From positions 118,077-182,076 of the forward strand of contig NZ_PGDQ01000015.1 of the NCBI RefSeq assembly GCF_003073135.1: 64,000 bases of DNA, in the 5' to 3' direction. Numbering within the stretch: the stretch's first letter is position 1; each line of letters begins with the position of its first letter. Shown here one piece after another: positions 24,926-34,195 of this stretch. The notes beneath the pieces were generated by a model, which saw only the letters and a program-made list of their open reading frames with translations, ran no database searches and was not told where the DNA came from. The position numbers were made by a program, and so were the translations under genes. This DNA comes from Euzebya rosea. GTDB taxonomy: Bacteria; Actinomycetota; Nitriliruptoria; Euzebyales; Euzebyaceae.

Positions 24926-26326
24926 ATGGCGACGACACCGTGGTTCAGGCTGCCGCGCGAGGTGCAGCGACGCGAGCAGGACCGGACCCTCCGGGAGTGG
25001 GTCCGGCGCGAGGTCGTGCCGTTCTCCCGCTTCTGGCGCGACCGGATCGCCGGCGTCGACGTCACCGACGTCGAGTCGTTGGCGCGCGTGCCCGTCGCCA
25101 CGGAGGCCGAGCTGGCCGGCGCCGGCGGTCCCGGCAACCCGGCGCTGCTGCTGAGCCCGACGGAGGACCAGTTCAAGGCCAACGCGCCCCGGGGCGAGCT
25201 GATCGCTGCTGCCCGGCAGGCCGGCGGACGCGGCACCACCGGCCGTCGCGAGGCCATCTGGCACCGCTACAAGGCCGTGCACGTCCACGAGGCCGGCGTC
25301 GACCGGCTGCTGGCCATCGCCTACACCCGAGCTGACCTCGACCTGCTCCACCTGGCGGGTGCCCGGTTCGCCGAGGTCGTCGGCTGGGGCGCCGAGGACG
25401 CGTTGCTGAACCTCGTGCCGTCCGGCCCGTCGGTGCGGTACTGGGCGCTGTACCACGCCGCGCTGGCCAGCCGGATGACCGCCCTGCACCCACGGGGTGC
25501 CGGGCAGGCCGTCATGGGCGCGGCTCGGCGGGGGTTCGCGATGTTGCCGGCGTCGGTCGTCGCGTTGCCCACCGACGAGGCCGAGTCGACGCTCGACGGG
25601 CTGCTCGCCAAGGGCACGGTCGCCAGCAACCTCCGGCAGGTCCTGGTCGTCGGGTCACCGCCGGACGCCGCCACGCGGATCCGTCTGGCCACCCTCGGGG
25701 AGCGGCTTGCGGGCCGTCCCGTCACCGTGCAGGCCGCATGGGCGCCCGAGGCATCCCGGGTGCTCTACGGCGAGCAGCCACCGGCCGCCAACGACCCGCC
25801 CGAGGCCACCTACGGACTGCTGACCTACCCCGACCTCGAGGTCCTGTCGGTCCGCGACCCCGCCACCGGGGCGACCGTCGTCGACGGTGGACCGGGCGAG
25901 CTGGTCATCACCTCGGCCGGCTGGCGAGGCACGGCGCTGGTCCGCTACGCCACCGGCGCCTGGGTCGCTGGCCTGGAGGACGAGCAGAACCATCCCGTCA
26001 GCGGCGCGACGGTGCCCCGGCTGGCGCCGTTCGCGGTCGACGGCGCCTGGCAGCCCGCCGTGGTCGTCGACGGTCGGACCCGTCGCCCCGACCTGCGCAC
26101 CGTCACCCGCATCATCGAACCGGTGATGGCGAAGGCCGGCGGGAGGGACTGGTCGCTGCGGGTGGCCGACGGTCGCCTGCGACTCGCGCTGGACGCCCCG
26201 GCAGGCGCCGTGCTCGACGACCGCGACCTGGCCCGACGTGTCGGCGAGGCCTGCGGGATCGTGCCCGACGTGGCCCGCGATCCCGCCGCGGCAGCCGAAC
26301 GACCCCGGCTGGGTCGCGCCGGCTGA
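24926..26326 (+). CDS. Degenerate PaaK-like (phenylacetate-CoA ligase-like) protein
   Basis: 466 residues with the general plan of AMP-forming ligases of the PaaK type: an N-terminal L-x-x-R-V-P-V-A-T-E-A-E-L segment, a Gly-rich loop (GGRGTTGRREAIW), a middle GPGELVITSAGWRGTALVRY strand with the A-T-G residues of the R-Y-x-T-G-D motif, and a C-terminal small domain. The P-loop lacks the usual S-S-G and the Pro-Lys, and the D of the A-T-G-D is replaced, so ligase activity is doubtful. TAACAT at 24911-24916 precedes ATG 24926 by 9 bases. Start and context give no partner. Confidence 0.6.
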   Translation: MATTPWFRLPREVQRREQDRTLREWVRREVVPFSRFWRDRIAGVDVTDVESLARVPVATEAELAGAGGPGNPALLLSPTEDQFKANAPRGELIAAARQAGGRGTTGRREAIWHRYKAVHVHEAGVDRLLAIAYTRADLDLLHLAGARFAEVVGWGAEDALLNLVPSGPSVRYWALYHAALASRMTALHPRGAGQAVMGAARRGFAMLPASVVALPTDEAESTLDGLLAKGTVASNLRQVLVVGSPPDAATRIRLATLGERLAGRPVTVQAAWAPEASRVLYGEQPPAANDPPEATYGLLTYPDLEVLSVRDPATGATVVDGGPGELVITSAGWRGTALVRYATGAWVAGLEDEQNHPVSGATVPRLAPFAVDGAWQPAVVVDGRTRRPDLRTVTRIIEPVMAKAGGRDWSLRVADGRLRLALDAPAGAVLDDRDLARRVGEACGIVPDVARDPAAAAERPRLGRAG

Positions 26327-26526
26327 GCCACCCCGCTCACCCACGAGGACGAGGGACACGTTTTCCTGCCTCGGCTGGGAACTCGCCGTGTCACCACGGC
26401 GTCTGTCCGGCATCGGCCTCGTCACCGCTCCGGTGACCCCTCGGCCGTCGAACGCCGGCTGGGTCATCCTCCCACCGGCCTGCCACCTCGTCAGGCCCGC
26501 ACCGCGGCCAGAACGGAGCCAGCGCC
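26327..26526. other. Non-coding 200 bp, nothing recognised
   Basis: No open frame with the local codon bias, no strong hairpin and no clear promoter is seen here. A weak GGACACG...CGTGTC pairing spans about 40 bases at 26352. Confidence 0.4.
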
Positions 26527-27090
26527 ATGTCCGCCCCTTCGACCATCCCGACCGCCCCGGACACCACGTCGGCACCCACCGGCAACGCCCCGGAGGACTC
26601 GGGCACCGGTCGCCGGATCGCCATCGTCGCCACGGTGGTCGCCGTCGCCGTCCTCGCCTTCTTCGGCCTGACCCGCCTCGGCCTCGGCAACGACGCTGCC
26701 GACGTCGCCGCACCCGATGCCGCCCCCGACACCGCGCTGGACGCCGCGCCCCTCGAGCTGTCGCTCGGCGAGGGTGACGCGCTGGCCTCGTGCATGGCCC
26801 TCGACGTCGCGGTCCTGGCGGGGATGTCGCCGGCGCTGGCTGCCACGGCGACGACCGTGGACGGAGAGGCCGTCACCCTGTCCGTCGACCGCTGGTATGC
26901 CGGCGGAGACGCCGACACCGTGGTCCTCCATGCCCCCGCGGGCCTGCAGGCCCTCATCGGCGGCATCGACTTCGTCGTCGGCGAGCAGTACCTGATCACC
27001 GCCTCCGACGGGATCGTCAACTACTGCGGCTACAGCGGTCCGGCGTCCCCCGAGCTGACCGCCGCCTTCGACGAGGCGTTCGGCGCCTGA
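26527..27090 (+). CDS. Single-pass membrane protein of unknown function
   Basis: 187 residues. A Thr/Pro/Ala-rich cytoplasmic start, one membrane segment (IAIVATVVAVAVLAFFGL, about 30-48), an Ala/Asp linker and an exported domain of about 110 residues. The domain has two Cys (in ALASCMALDVAVL and IVNYCGYSG) that could form a disulfide, and a W-Y-A-G-G-D-A-D-T-V-V-L strand resembling a small beta-barrel. GGAG lies about 9 bases before ATG. The gene is convergent with the lipoprotein at 27112 and ends at a shared palindrome. No family recognised. Confidence 0.7.
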   Translation: MSAPSTIPTAPDTTSAPTGNAPEDSGTGRRIAIVATVVAVAVLAFFGLTRLGLGNDAADVAAPDAAPDTALDAAPLELSLGEGDALASCMALDVAVLAGMSPALAATATTVDGEAVTLSVDRWYAGGDADTVVLHAPAGLQALIGGIDFVVGEQYLITASDGIVNYCGYSGPASPELTAAFDEAFGA

Positions 27091-27102
27091 CCGACCACTC
27101 CG

Positions 27103-27128
27103 CCGCGCAGGTCAGCTGACCTGCGCGG
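27103..27128. terminator. Perfect 26-bp palindrome at convergent gene ends
   Basis: CCGCGCAGGTCAG is followed directly by its reverse complement. It covers the stop codon and last codons of the minus-strand lipoprotein gene and lies 12 bases after the plus-strand stop, so it can serve both directions. Confidence 0.6.
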
Positions 27129-28071
27129 TGTAGGTCGGCAGCGCGTCGACGGTCGAGGCCATGTCGTGGACCGTGTGGTCGATGGCGTCCGCCGGGATCG
27201 CACCCGAGAGGATCGTCAGGCCCGACGGCGCCGGGTCGGGGTCCACGGCGGGTTCGAGCGTCACGAACGTCGTCATCCCCGCCAGGTCGACCGGGAACGT
27301 CAGCCCCGGGGGAGGGGAGTGGAGGAAGTCCTCGCCCGGCAGCGGCGGGCCGCCCTGGTCGCCGGAGAACCCGTCGAAGTCGTCGGCGGTCGCCGGGTCG
27401 GCGAACCGGCCGGTCGTCACGTGGACGCCGTCGATGGTGACCCATCCCTCGTACACCCACTCCGCCGGCAGGGTGGGCAGCACCAGCCCCGGCGCACGGG
27501 GGATCAGGACGTACCAGATCCCCGACCGCTCGTCGGAGTCGCTGCCGTTGGTCGGCGTGGCGAGGATGTACTGCCCGCTGGCGCCGCTCAGGTCGACCGG
27601 GAGCGCCGGGGCGATCGTGCCCGTCCCGTCGGTCACGGTGCCCGACAGCAACGCCGGCCCGTCGGCGCTGGCATTCACGCTGACCGCGCTGACGTCCTCG
27701 GCGGCGGTCGCGTCCAGGCTCACGGTGACCGGTCCGCCGTCGAACCGGACGGTGCTCGTCACCTGCTGGCCGGCTGCCTCGACGACGACGGTGTAGTCGC
27801 CGGCCGGCAGGCCGTCCCCGTCCAGGACGACCGTTGCGCCCGTCGGTTCGGTCGGCTCCGGCTCGTCGGTCGGCTCCGGCTCGTCGGTGGCCACGGGCGT
27901 GGTGGCGTCGGCCGCCGTTGTGGGGGCCGGGGCGGGCTCGCTGGTCGCGGGTGCCGAGGTCGCCGCTGCGGTGTCGATGTCGGTGCCTGCGGCGACGTCG
28001 GCATCGTCACCTCCCCCGCAGGCGGTGAGGAGCAGCAGGAGGACCAACGAGCGGATCAACGTCGAGCGCAT
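27112..28071 (-). CDS. Exported lipoprotein with Thr/Pro/Glu-rich linker
   Basis: 319 residues. A lipoprotein signal ends LVLLLLLTACGGG with the lipidated Cys near residue 18. A 60-residue linker with two copies of E-P-T-D-E-P follows, then two beta-rich domains. The second (GIWYVLIPRAPGL, EWVYEGWVTIDGVHVTTGRF) resembles the extracytoplasmic domain of RskA-type anti-sigma factors, in which a substrate-binding-like strand ends in T-G-R/T-F. No cytoplasmic anti-sigma part is present, so it is not itself an anti-sigma factor. ATG 28071 has GCGAGG 9 bases upstream and is preferred over ATG 28080. Confidence 0.72.
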   Translation of the reverse strand: MRSTLIRSLVLLLLLTACGGGDDADVAAGTDIDTAAATSAPATSEPAPAPTTAADATTPVATDEPEPTDEPEPTEPTGATVVLDGDGLPAGDYTVVVEAAGQQVTSTVRFDGGPVTVSLDATAAEDVSAVSVNASADGPALLSGTVTDGTGTIAPALPVDLSGASGQYILATPTNGSDSDERSGIWYVLIPRAPGLVLPTLPAEWVYEGWVTIDGVHVTTGRFADPATADDFDGFSGDQGGPPLPGEDFLHSPPPGLTFPVDLAGMTTFVTLEPAVDPDPAPSGLTILSGAIPADAIDHTVHDMASTVDALPTYTAQVS

Positions 28072-28104
28072 GCCCGGCATCCTCGCACGACTCCCGACGC
28101 CGGT

Positions 28105-29064
28105 TCAGTCCCCCAGGCGGGTCAGCCGGATCCATGCCCGTTTGACGATCTCCAGCTCCAGCGACAGCTCCGTCCGGCGGATGCCCTCCATGCGGCCGAG
28201 GACCTCCGTGGCGAAGCGGTACAGGTCCGCCTGATCCCGCAGCAGGACCTCGGCGACCAGCTCGGCCTCGCCGGCCGAGGCGGCCAGGTACCGCACCTCC
28301 GGACGCTGGCGCAGCGCGTCGGCCACCGTCTCCAGGCAGCCGAAGTCCACCCCCAACCACACCAGCGCCTCGACGTGGTACCCGAGGGCGTCGGCGTCCA
28401 GCAGCGTCGAGATGACCACCCGACCGTCGGAGATCAGCGCGTCGACCCGGCGGCGGGCCATGGACTCGCTGATGCCAAGGTTGGCCGCCAGCGTCGCCAC
28501 CGACATCCGGCCGTCACGGGTCAGCTCACCGACGATGCGGTGGTCGACCTCGTCCAGCGGGTCGGCGGCCAGCTCGGGCCGACCGTCGGGCCCCACGGAC
28601 ACCGCAGGTGGCTCGTGGTGGCTCAGCTTGTAGTGCCGCATCACCGTCGACGTGACCGTCGCCTCGACGCCGTCGATGACGTGCAGCTCGTCGAGGACCA
28701 CACGGGCGAGGTGGTGCTGGGACGTCACGATCAGCTCGACGACGACATCGGAGGTGCCCGTCACCACGGCGAGGAAGCGGACGTCCTCACGGGCTGCCAG
28801 CTCGTCCAGGACGTTGCCGATCCCCCCCGGGCTGGTGCGCATGCGGATCAGGACGGGATACCCCAGGTTGCAGCGCAGCGGATCGACACCCCCCACGATC
28901 CGGACGATCCCGTCGCCGATCAGCCGCTGGGCGCGCCGGGACGCGGTCGTGTCGGCGATGCCGATCCCACGACCGATGGCGTTCCAGCTGGCGCGGCCGT
29001 CGCGCTGCAGCTCGGTGATGAGCGCGCGATCGGTCTCGTCCAGGACGGGTGTGGCGGTCTCCAT
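28105..29064 (-). CDS. Lrp/AsnC-family regulator with duplicated module
   Basis: 319 residues, twice the usual Lrp length. Each half has an AsnC-type helix-turn-helix (DETDRALITELQRDGRASWN at the start; DEVDHRIVGELTRDGRMSVA at about 170) and a RAM ligand-binding beta-alpha-beta domain. Lrp proteins sense amino acids and normally dimerise through these parts, so one chain here may mimic a dimer. The gene is 9 bases upstream-adjacent to oppF in the minus-strand unit, so it should sense peptide-derived amino acids and control the peptide-transport island and itself. Confidence 0.9.
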   Translation of the reverse strand: METATPVLDETDRALITELQRDGRASWNAIGRGIGIADTTASRRAQRLIGDGIVRIVGGVDPLRCNLGYPVLIRMRTSPGGIGNVLDELAAREDVRFLAVVTGTSDVVVELIVTSQHHLARVVLDELHVIDGVEATVTSTVMRHYKLSHHEPPAVSVGPDGRPELAADPLDEVDHRIVGELTRDGRMSVATLAANLGISESMARRRVDALISDGRVVISTLLDADALGYHVEALVWLGVDFGCLETVADALRQRPEVRYLAASAGEAELVAEVLLRDQADLYRFATEVLGRMEGIRRTELSLELEIVKRAWIRLTRLGD

Positions 29065-29073
29065 GGCGGTGTT

Positions 29074-30096
29074 CTACCTGCCCGCGGGGGCGGAACCGCG
29101 ACCCAGCGGGGCAGCCACGGACTCCATGGCGTGGTGGCAGGCGGCCTGCTGCAGGATCGCGTGGTCCCCCTCGCCGTGGCGGGTCAGGGCCGGTACGTCG
29201 GTACGGCAGACATCGGTCGCCAGCCAGCAGCGTTCGTGGAACGCACAGCCCGGCGGGGGGTCGATCGGGCTGGGGGGCTCGCCCTGCAGGACCATCCGGT
29301 CGCTGGCGCGCGCCACCGCTGGATCTGGTTCGGGCACCGCCGACAGCAGCGCCTGGGTGTAGGGATGGGCGGGACGGTCGTAGACCTGCCGGTCGGTCCC
29401 GAGCTCGACGACGCGGCCCAGGTACATCACGGCGACCCGGTCCGACAGATGGCGCACCACCGACAGGTCGTGGGCGATGAAGACCATCGCCAGGTCCAGC
29501 CGGCGCTGCAGGTCCCGCAGCAACCCGATGACCTGCGCCTGCACCGACACGTCCAGCGCGCTGACGGGTTCGTCGCACACCAGCACCGACGGCTCGAGGG
29601 CCAACGCCCGAGCGATGCCGATCCGCTGGCGCTGCCCGCCGGAGAACTCGTGGGGGAACCGTTCTGCGTGGGAGGGGTCCAGCCCGACGAGGGTCAGCAG
29701 CTCCTCCACCCGGGCCCTGCGTGCTCGGCGGTCCCCGGCCCTGCGATGCACGTCCAGGGGTTCGGCGATCACGTCGGCCACGGTCAGGCGGGGGTTCAGC
29801 GAGGTGAACGGGTCCTGGAAGACCATCTGGATCCGCTGGCTGCGATCCCTGCGGCCCAGGTCGCCCAGCGACGTGCCGCTGACCCGTACCGTCCCGGAGT
29901 CGGGCTGCTCGAGTCCCACCAGCAGGCGTGCCAGCGTGGTCTTCCCACAGCCGGATTCCCCGACCACGCCCAGGGTCTCGCCGGCGCGCAGCGACAACGA
30001 CACCCCGGACACGGCGTGCACGCGTTCACGGCTGGCGAACCCGCCGACGCGGAAGGTCTTGACGAGGTCGGTGGCCTCGAGGACGGGCTCAGGCAT
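29074..30096 (-). CDS. oppF: Peptide ABC transporter ATP-binding protein (OppF type)
   Basis: 340 residues. Walker A GESGCGKTTLARLL (about 47), signature HEFSGGQRQRIGIARALA (about 150), Walker B VLVCDEPVSALDVS (about 173) and the C-terminal oligopeptide-transporter motif with Cys residues: GCAFHERCWLATDVC (about 288), known in DppF/OppF proteins, where it can hold an Fe-S cluster. Its start overlaps the oppD stop by 8 bases. It pairs with OppD to energise the DppB/DppC permease encoded divergently. Confidence 0.93.
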   Translation of the reverse strand: MPEPVLEATDLVKTFRVGGFASRERVHAVSGVSLSLRAGETLGVVGESGCGKTTLARLLVGLEQPDSGTVRVSGTSLGDLGRRDRSQRIQMVFQDPFTSLNPRLTVADVIAEPLDVHRRAGDRRARRARVEELLTLVGLDPSHAERFPHEFSGGQRQRIGIARALALEPSVLVCDEPVSALDVSVQAQVIGLLRDLQRRLDLAMVFIAHDLSVVRHLSDRVAVMYLGRVVELGTDRQVYDRPAHPYTQALLSAVPEPDPAVARASDRMVLQGEPPSPIDPPPGCAFHERCWLATDVCRTDVPALTRHGEGDHAILQQAACHHAMESVAAPLGRGSAPAGR

Positions 30097-31120
30097 CGAG
30101 CATCTCCTCCTTGACGTGGCAGGCGCTCGCGCGGTTGCCGGGCAGCGGTTCGAGCAGCGGACGGTCGGTGTCGCAGGGGGCGATGCGACGGTGGCAGCGG
30201 GGGTGGAAGGCGCAGCCCGACGGCGTCGCGGTGGGCGACGGGGGTGCGCCGGGGATCGCCGACAGCTCGTCGTCGGCGCGGGACAGGCGCGGCACCGACC
30301 GCAGCAGGGCCTCGGTGTAGGGGTGTGCGGGGCCGTCGAATATCTGGGCGGTCGTGGCGGTCTCCACGATACGTCCGGCGTACATCACCGCGACCCGGTC
30401 GGCGACCTTGGCCACGACACCGAGGTCGTGGGTGATCAGGATGACGGCCATGCCGAGCTCGGCCCGAAGCCGGTCCAGCAGCTCCAGCACCTGCGCCTGC
30501 ACCGTCACGTCCAGCGCGGTCGTGGGTTCGTCGGCGATCAGGACGTCCGGCCGCAGGGCGATCCCGATGGCGATGAGGATGCGCTGGCGCATGCCACCGG
30601 AGAACTGATGTGGATGGTCGTCGACCCGCCGTTCGGGGCTGGGGATCCCCACCATGCGCAGCAGGTCGATCGCCTCCTCCCTCGCGTCGCGTCGGGACAT
30701 GCCGCGGTGGACGCGGAACATCTCGCCGATCTGCTGCCCGATCGTGTGCACGGGGTTGAGCGCCGACAGGGCGTCCTGGAAGACCAGGCTCAGGCGCTCG
30801 CCCCGGATCGTGGCCATCGCCGTGTCGTCGAGGCCGCGCAGGTCGGTGTCGCCGAGGCGCAGCACCTCTGCGCCGACCTCGACGCCCCGCCCCCGCAGCA
30901 GCCCCATGATCGCGCGGGCGGTCACGGACTTGCCCGAGCCGGACTCGCCGAGCAACGCCAGCACCTCGCCGCTGCGGACGTGCAGGTCGACGTCGGTGGC
31001 GGCCTCCACGGTCCCTCGACGCGTGTGGAAGTTCACGTGCAGGCCGGCGACCTCGAGGGCCATCGCCCCCCGGGCGGTGTCGTCAACCGGCACGCCGGCT
31101 CCGTTCGTTGCAGCAATCAT
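30089..31120 (-). CDS. oppD: Peptide ABC transporter ATP-binding protein (OppD type)
   Basis: 343 residues. Walker [15 protein letters not shown] (about 58), signature [19 protein letters not shown] (about 168), Walker [15 protein letters not shown] and the C-terminal motif [15 protein letters not shown] with three Cys. It is the first gene of the minus-strand oppD-oppF-lrp unit, divergent from the dipeptidase/dppABC operon. Splitting the transporter over two divergent units with the regulator in one of them implies a shared control region at 31121-31258. Confidence 0.93.
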   Translation of the reverse strand: MIAATNGAGVPVDDTARGAMALEVAGLHVNFHTRRGTVEAATDVDLHVRSGEVLALLGESGSGKSVTARAIMGLLRGRGVEVGAEVLRLGDTDLRGLDDTAMATIRGERLSLVFQDALSALNPVHTIGQQIGEMFRVHRGMSRRDAREEAIDLLRMVGIPSPERRVDDHPHQFSGGMRQRILIAIGIALRPDVLIADEPTTALDVTVQAQVLELLDRLRAELGMAVILITHDLGVVAKVADRVAVMYAGRIVETATTAQIFDGPAHPYTEALLRSVPRLSRADDELSAIPGAPPSPTATPSGCAFHPRCHRRIAPCDTDRPLLEPLPGNRASACHVKEEMLDA

Positions 31121-31131
31121 TCATGACTTCC

Positions 31132-31161
31132 TTGTGCTGTGCAGGATTCCTTCACTATAGT
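31132..31161 (+). promoter_or_regulatory. Candidate promoter and palindrome in the divergent peptide-island control region
   Basis: TTGTGC (31132-31137) and TATAGT (31156-31161) are 18 bases apart. The -10 lies in the exact palindrome ACTATAGT (31154-31161). This 138-bp region is locally A/T-richer and separates oppD from the dipeptidase gene, so it is a plausible Lrp-type binding site. Confidence 0.4.
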
Positions 31162-31258
31162 CCATCACAACGCCGGGTTGCGATGCCCTTTCCGCCCGGT
31201 TCGCCGAAATCCGCGACCCACCGTCCGGTGGTCCGCGACGTCCGAGGAGGACATCCAC

Positions 31259-32467
31259 GTGCTGGAACCCGCCAAGCGATACGACGGCTACAAGTCGTAT
31301 GAGTACCTGACCGAGGGGGAGGACTTCCGTTCCTTCGAGCTCGCCGCCGAGATCGGACGCGTCCCGGCCTACACCGGCCTCGACCTGTCCGACAGCCAGA
31401 AGGAGCGGGTCACCCGCCTGCTCACCGAGAACATCGTGGTGTCGCTGCACGAACACCCCACGCTGTTCCCCGAGGACATCATGGAGACCGTCGACTACAA
31501 CCGGACGGCGCGTCACCGGACGGGGTACGAGGGTCTGGCCCGCTCGGGCATGACCGCCGTCTTCGACAACTTCATGGACGGCACCGCCTGTGTCACCAGC
31601 CAGGCCGGCTGGAAGTGGACCGACATCATCGCCGACCTCGGCATGCGGTTCAGCGACATCGCCCACCAGGACTTCGTCATCAAGGGCGGCTCCATCGCCG
31701 ACATCCAGCTGGCGCACGAGACCGGTCGGGTCGCGCTCATCCCGGGGCTCGAGGCGTCCACGCCGATCGAGAACGAGCTGGATCGCATCGACATCCTCTA
31801 CGGCTTCGGGGTGCGGCAGATGGGCATCGCCTACAGCGAGGCCAACACCCTGGGCAGCGGCCTGAAGGAGAAGGGCGACGGCGGCCTGACCGACTTCGGC
31901 GAGCGTGCGGTGCGCCGCATGAACAAGCTCGGCATCGCCATCGACGTGTCGCACTCCGGTGACCGCACGTCGCTGGAGACCATCCAGCACTCCACCAAGC
32001 CGATCCTGATCACCCACGCGGGTGCCCGCGGGGTCTGGGACACCAACCGGATGAAGCCGGACGAGGTGCTGACGGCCTGCGCCGAGCGCGGCGGGGTCCT
32101 CGGCCTGGAGGCCGCGCCCCACACCACGCTCAGCCACGACCACCCCCGGCACAGCCTCGAGTCGGTCATGGACCACTTCGTCTACTGCGTGGACCTGATG
32201 GGCCTGGAGCACGTCTCCTTCGGGCCTGACACCCTGTTCGGTGACCACGTCAACCTCCACAAGGCCTTCGCCGAGCAGCTCTCGCTCGGTGCCGCCCACG
32301 CCGGCGTCTCCTACGAGGAGGTCCCCTACGTGGACGGCCTGGAGAACCCCGCCGAGTGCTTCAGCAACATCGTTGGCTGGCTCGTCAGCCACGACTACTC
32401 CGACGACGAGATCCGCGCCGTCGTCGGCGGCAACACCATGCGCGTCCTCGAGGAAGTCTGGATCTGA
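31259..32467 (+). CDS. Membrane-dipeptidase (M19)-like metallohydrolase
   Basis: 402 residues. AGGAGG (31245-31250) lies 8 bases before GTG. The fold resembles renal/membrane dipeptidases: metal site 1 at VVSLHEHPTLF (His64, His66, where the family has His-x-Asp), a Glu in LIPGLEAST, His in AIDVSHSGD, His in ILITHAGARGVW, and a final Asp in VSFGPDTLFGDH. M19 enzymes cleave dipeptides, including those with a D-residue at the C-terminal side and some beta-lactams. The His-x-His change makes it a divergent member. It starts the operon encoding the peptide-binding protein and permeases (TGATG overlap with the next gene). Confidence 0.82.
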   Translation: MLEPAKRYDGYKSYEYLTEGEDFRSFELAAEIGRVPAYTGLDLSDSQKERVTRLLTENIVVSLHEHPTLFPEDIMETVDYNRTARHRTGYEGLARSGMTAVFDNFMDGTACVTSQAGWKWTDIIADLGMRFSDIAHQDFVIKGGSIADIQLAHETGRVALIPGLEASTPIENELDRIDILYGFGVRQMGIAYSEANTLGSGLKEKGDGGLTDFGERAVRRMNKLGIAIDVSHSGDRTSLETIQHSTKPILITHAGARGVWDTNRMKPDEVLTACAERGGVLGLEAAPHTTLSHDHPRHSLESVMDHFVYCVDLMGLEHVSFGPDTLFGDHVNLHKAFAEQLSLGAAHAGVSYEEVPYVDGLENPAECFSNIVGWLVSHDYSDDEIRAVVGGNTMRVLEEVWI

Positions 32468-34191
32468 TGCTCACCGCCACCACCGCAACCCCCGCCGTGT
32501 TCCGCCGCCTCGCCCTGCTGCTGGCCATCGTCGGCATGCTCGCCGCCTGCGCCCCCAGCAACCCCGACGCCGAGACCGCAGACTCCGCCGACTCCTCCGG
32601 GGAGACCGGCTCCTCCCCGGACGCCGACACCGATGACGCCGACACCGATGACGGTGCAGCCGAGGACGCCGCGGCCTCCGGCGAGACCGGCGGCACCCTC
32701 GTCATCGGCACCACCGCCGACGTGGTCAACCTCAACCCGCTGGTCGGCAACAGCCGCACCGACACCTGGGTCACCAACCTCATGTACCCCCGCATGATGG
32801 ACATGGACCTCGAGGGCACCAAGACCCCGTCGCTGGCCAGCGAGTGGAGCTACTCCGAGGACGGTCTGACCGCCACGGTGCAGCTGCGCGACGACTTCAC
32901 CTGGAGCGACGGCGAGCCCGTCGACGCCGAGGACGTCATGTTCACCATCGACGCCATCGCCGAGGAGCAGTTCGGCGTCGTCGCCGGCATGATCACCGCC
33001 TACGAGTCCTCCACGGCACCCGACCCCCACACCATCGAGTTCACGCTCTCCCGTCCCGACGGCGCGTTCCTGAACAGCATCGGCTTCTGGATGCCCATCG
33101 TGCCCGAGCACGTGTTCTCCGCCGCCGAGAGCGTCCAGGAGTTCCCCAACGACAGCGACTGGGTCTCCGCGGGTCCCTACCGTCTAACCGACGTGCAGCC
33201 CGGTGACCGCTACACCCTCACCGCGGTGGACAGCTATCCGCTGGCCCCCGAGGGCACGCCGACGCTGGACGAGGTCGTCTTCCGGGTCTTCCCCGACGTC
33301 AACACCGAGGTGCTGGCGCTCCGAAACGGCGACATCGACCTGATCGGCAACGCCATCCCGCCGACGCTGGTGGAGCAGCTGCAGGACGTCGACGGCGTCG
33401 AGCTGGTCACCGTTCCCTCCCTCGGCTGGGCGCACATGCAGTACAACATGCGCCGCGAGCCGCTGGACCAGCTGGAGGTCCGCCAGGCCCTCGCCCACGC
33501 CGTGGACTACGAGGCCATCCGCCAGGTCGTCCTGCGCGGCCAGGCCGTGTCGTCGGGCTCCAGCCCGCTGACCCCGAGCTTCCAGCAGTGGCACGACGAC
33601 TCCTCGGAGGAGTACGCCCACGACCCCGAGCGCAGCCGCGAGCTGCTGGAGTCCGCCGGGCAGGTCGACGCCGACGGCGACGGCCTCTACGACGGGCTGA
33701 CCCTGGAGATGATCTACGACTCCGCGGACCCCAACATCGCAGCGTGGGCCGAGATCGTCCGTGACCAGAGCCGCGAGGCCGGCATCGACATCCAGCTGTC
33801 CGGCCTGGAGCGCAACACCTACCTCGCGCGCACCAACGAACGCGACTTCGACATCTACGCCGGGTCGTGGGCCATCATCGACGAGCCGCAGTCGAACTTC
33901 TCGCTGCTGTTCTTCCCCGAGGGCTTCATCAACTACGCCGGCGTGGAGGACCCCGACCTGGTCGCGGCGATCGAGAACGCCGCGGTCCAGACGTCGGTGG
34001 ACGAGGCCCGTCCCTTCGTGCAGGAAGCCGGTCGGATCGTGCGCGACAACGTCTACGACAACGTCATGTACGTCGAGCAGTTCAACTTCGCCCACTCCAG
34101 CGAGTGGGAGGGCTTCGTCGCCCAGCCGAGCGAGCTGCTGTCCATCCTGAACCCGCGCTCGCTGGCGCAGGTCGTCCCGGCAGGGGAGTAG
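32467..34191 (+). CDS. dppA: Peptide ABC transporter substrate-binding lipoprotein
   Basis: 574 residues. Lipobox LLLAIVGMLAACAPS puts the lipidated Cys near residue 28; an acidic Asp/Thr/Ala linker of 45 residues follows. The mature part is a family-5 solute-binding protein (LVIGTTADVVNLNPL, SEWSYSEDGLTATVQLRDDFTWSDGEPV split over the conserved signature, FSAAESVQEFPNDSDW, VRQALAHAVDYEAI). It delivers peptides to DppB/DppC. Its ATG shares one base with the dipeptidase stop, so peptide capture and cleavage are produced together. Confidence 0.93.
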   Translation: MLTATTATPAVFRRLALLLAIVGMLAACAPSNPDAETADSADSSGETGSSPDADTDDADTDDGAAEDAAASGETGGTLVIGTTADVVNLNPLVGNSRTDTWVTNLMYPRMMDMDLEGTKTPSLASEWSYSEDGLTATVQLRDDFTWSDGEPVDAEDVMFTIDAIAEEQFGVVAGMITAYESSTAPDPHTIEFTLSRPDGAFLNSIGFWMPIVPEHVFSAAESVQEFPNDSDWVSAGPYRLTDVQPGDRYTLTAVDSYPLAPEGTPTLDEVVFRVFPDVNTEVLALRNGDIDLIGNAIPPTLVEQLQDVDGVELVTVPSLGWAHMQYNMRREPLDQLEVRQALAHAVDYEAIRQVVLRGQAVSSGSSPLTPSFQQWHDDSSEEYAHDPERSRELLESAGQVDADGDGLYDGLTLEMIYDSADPNIAAWAEIVRDQSREAGIDIQLSGLERNTYLARTNERDFDIYAGSWAIIDEPQSNFSLLFFPEGFINYAGVEDPDLVAAIENAAVQTSVDEARPFVQEAGRIVRDNVYDNVMYVEQFNFAHSSEWEGFVAQPSELLSILNPRSLAQVVPAGE

Positions 34192-34195
34192 GTCG

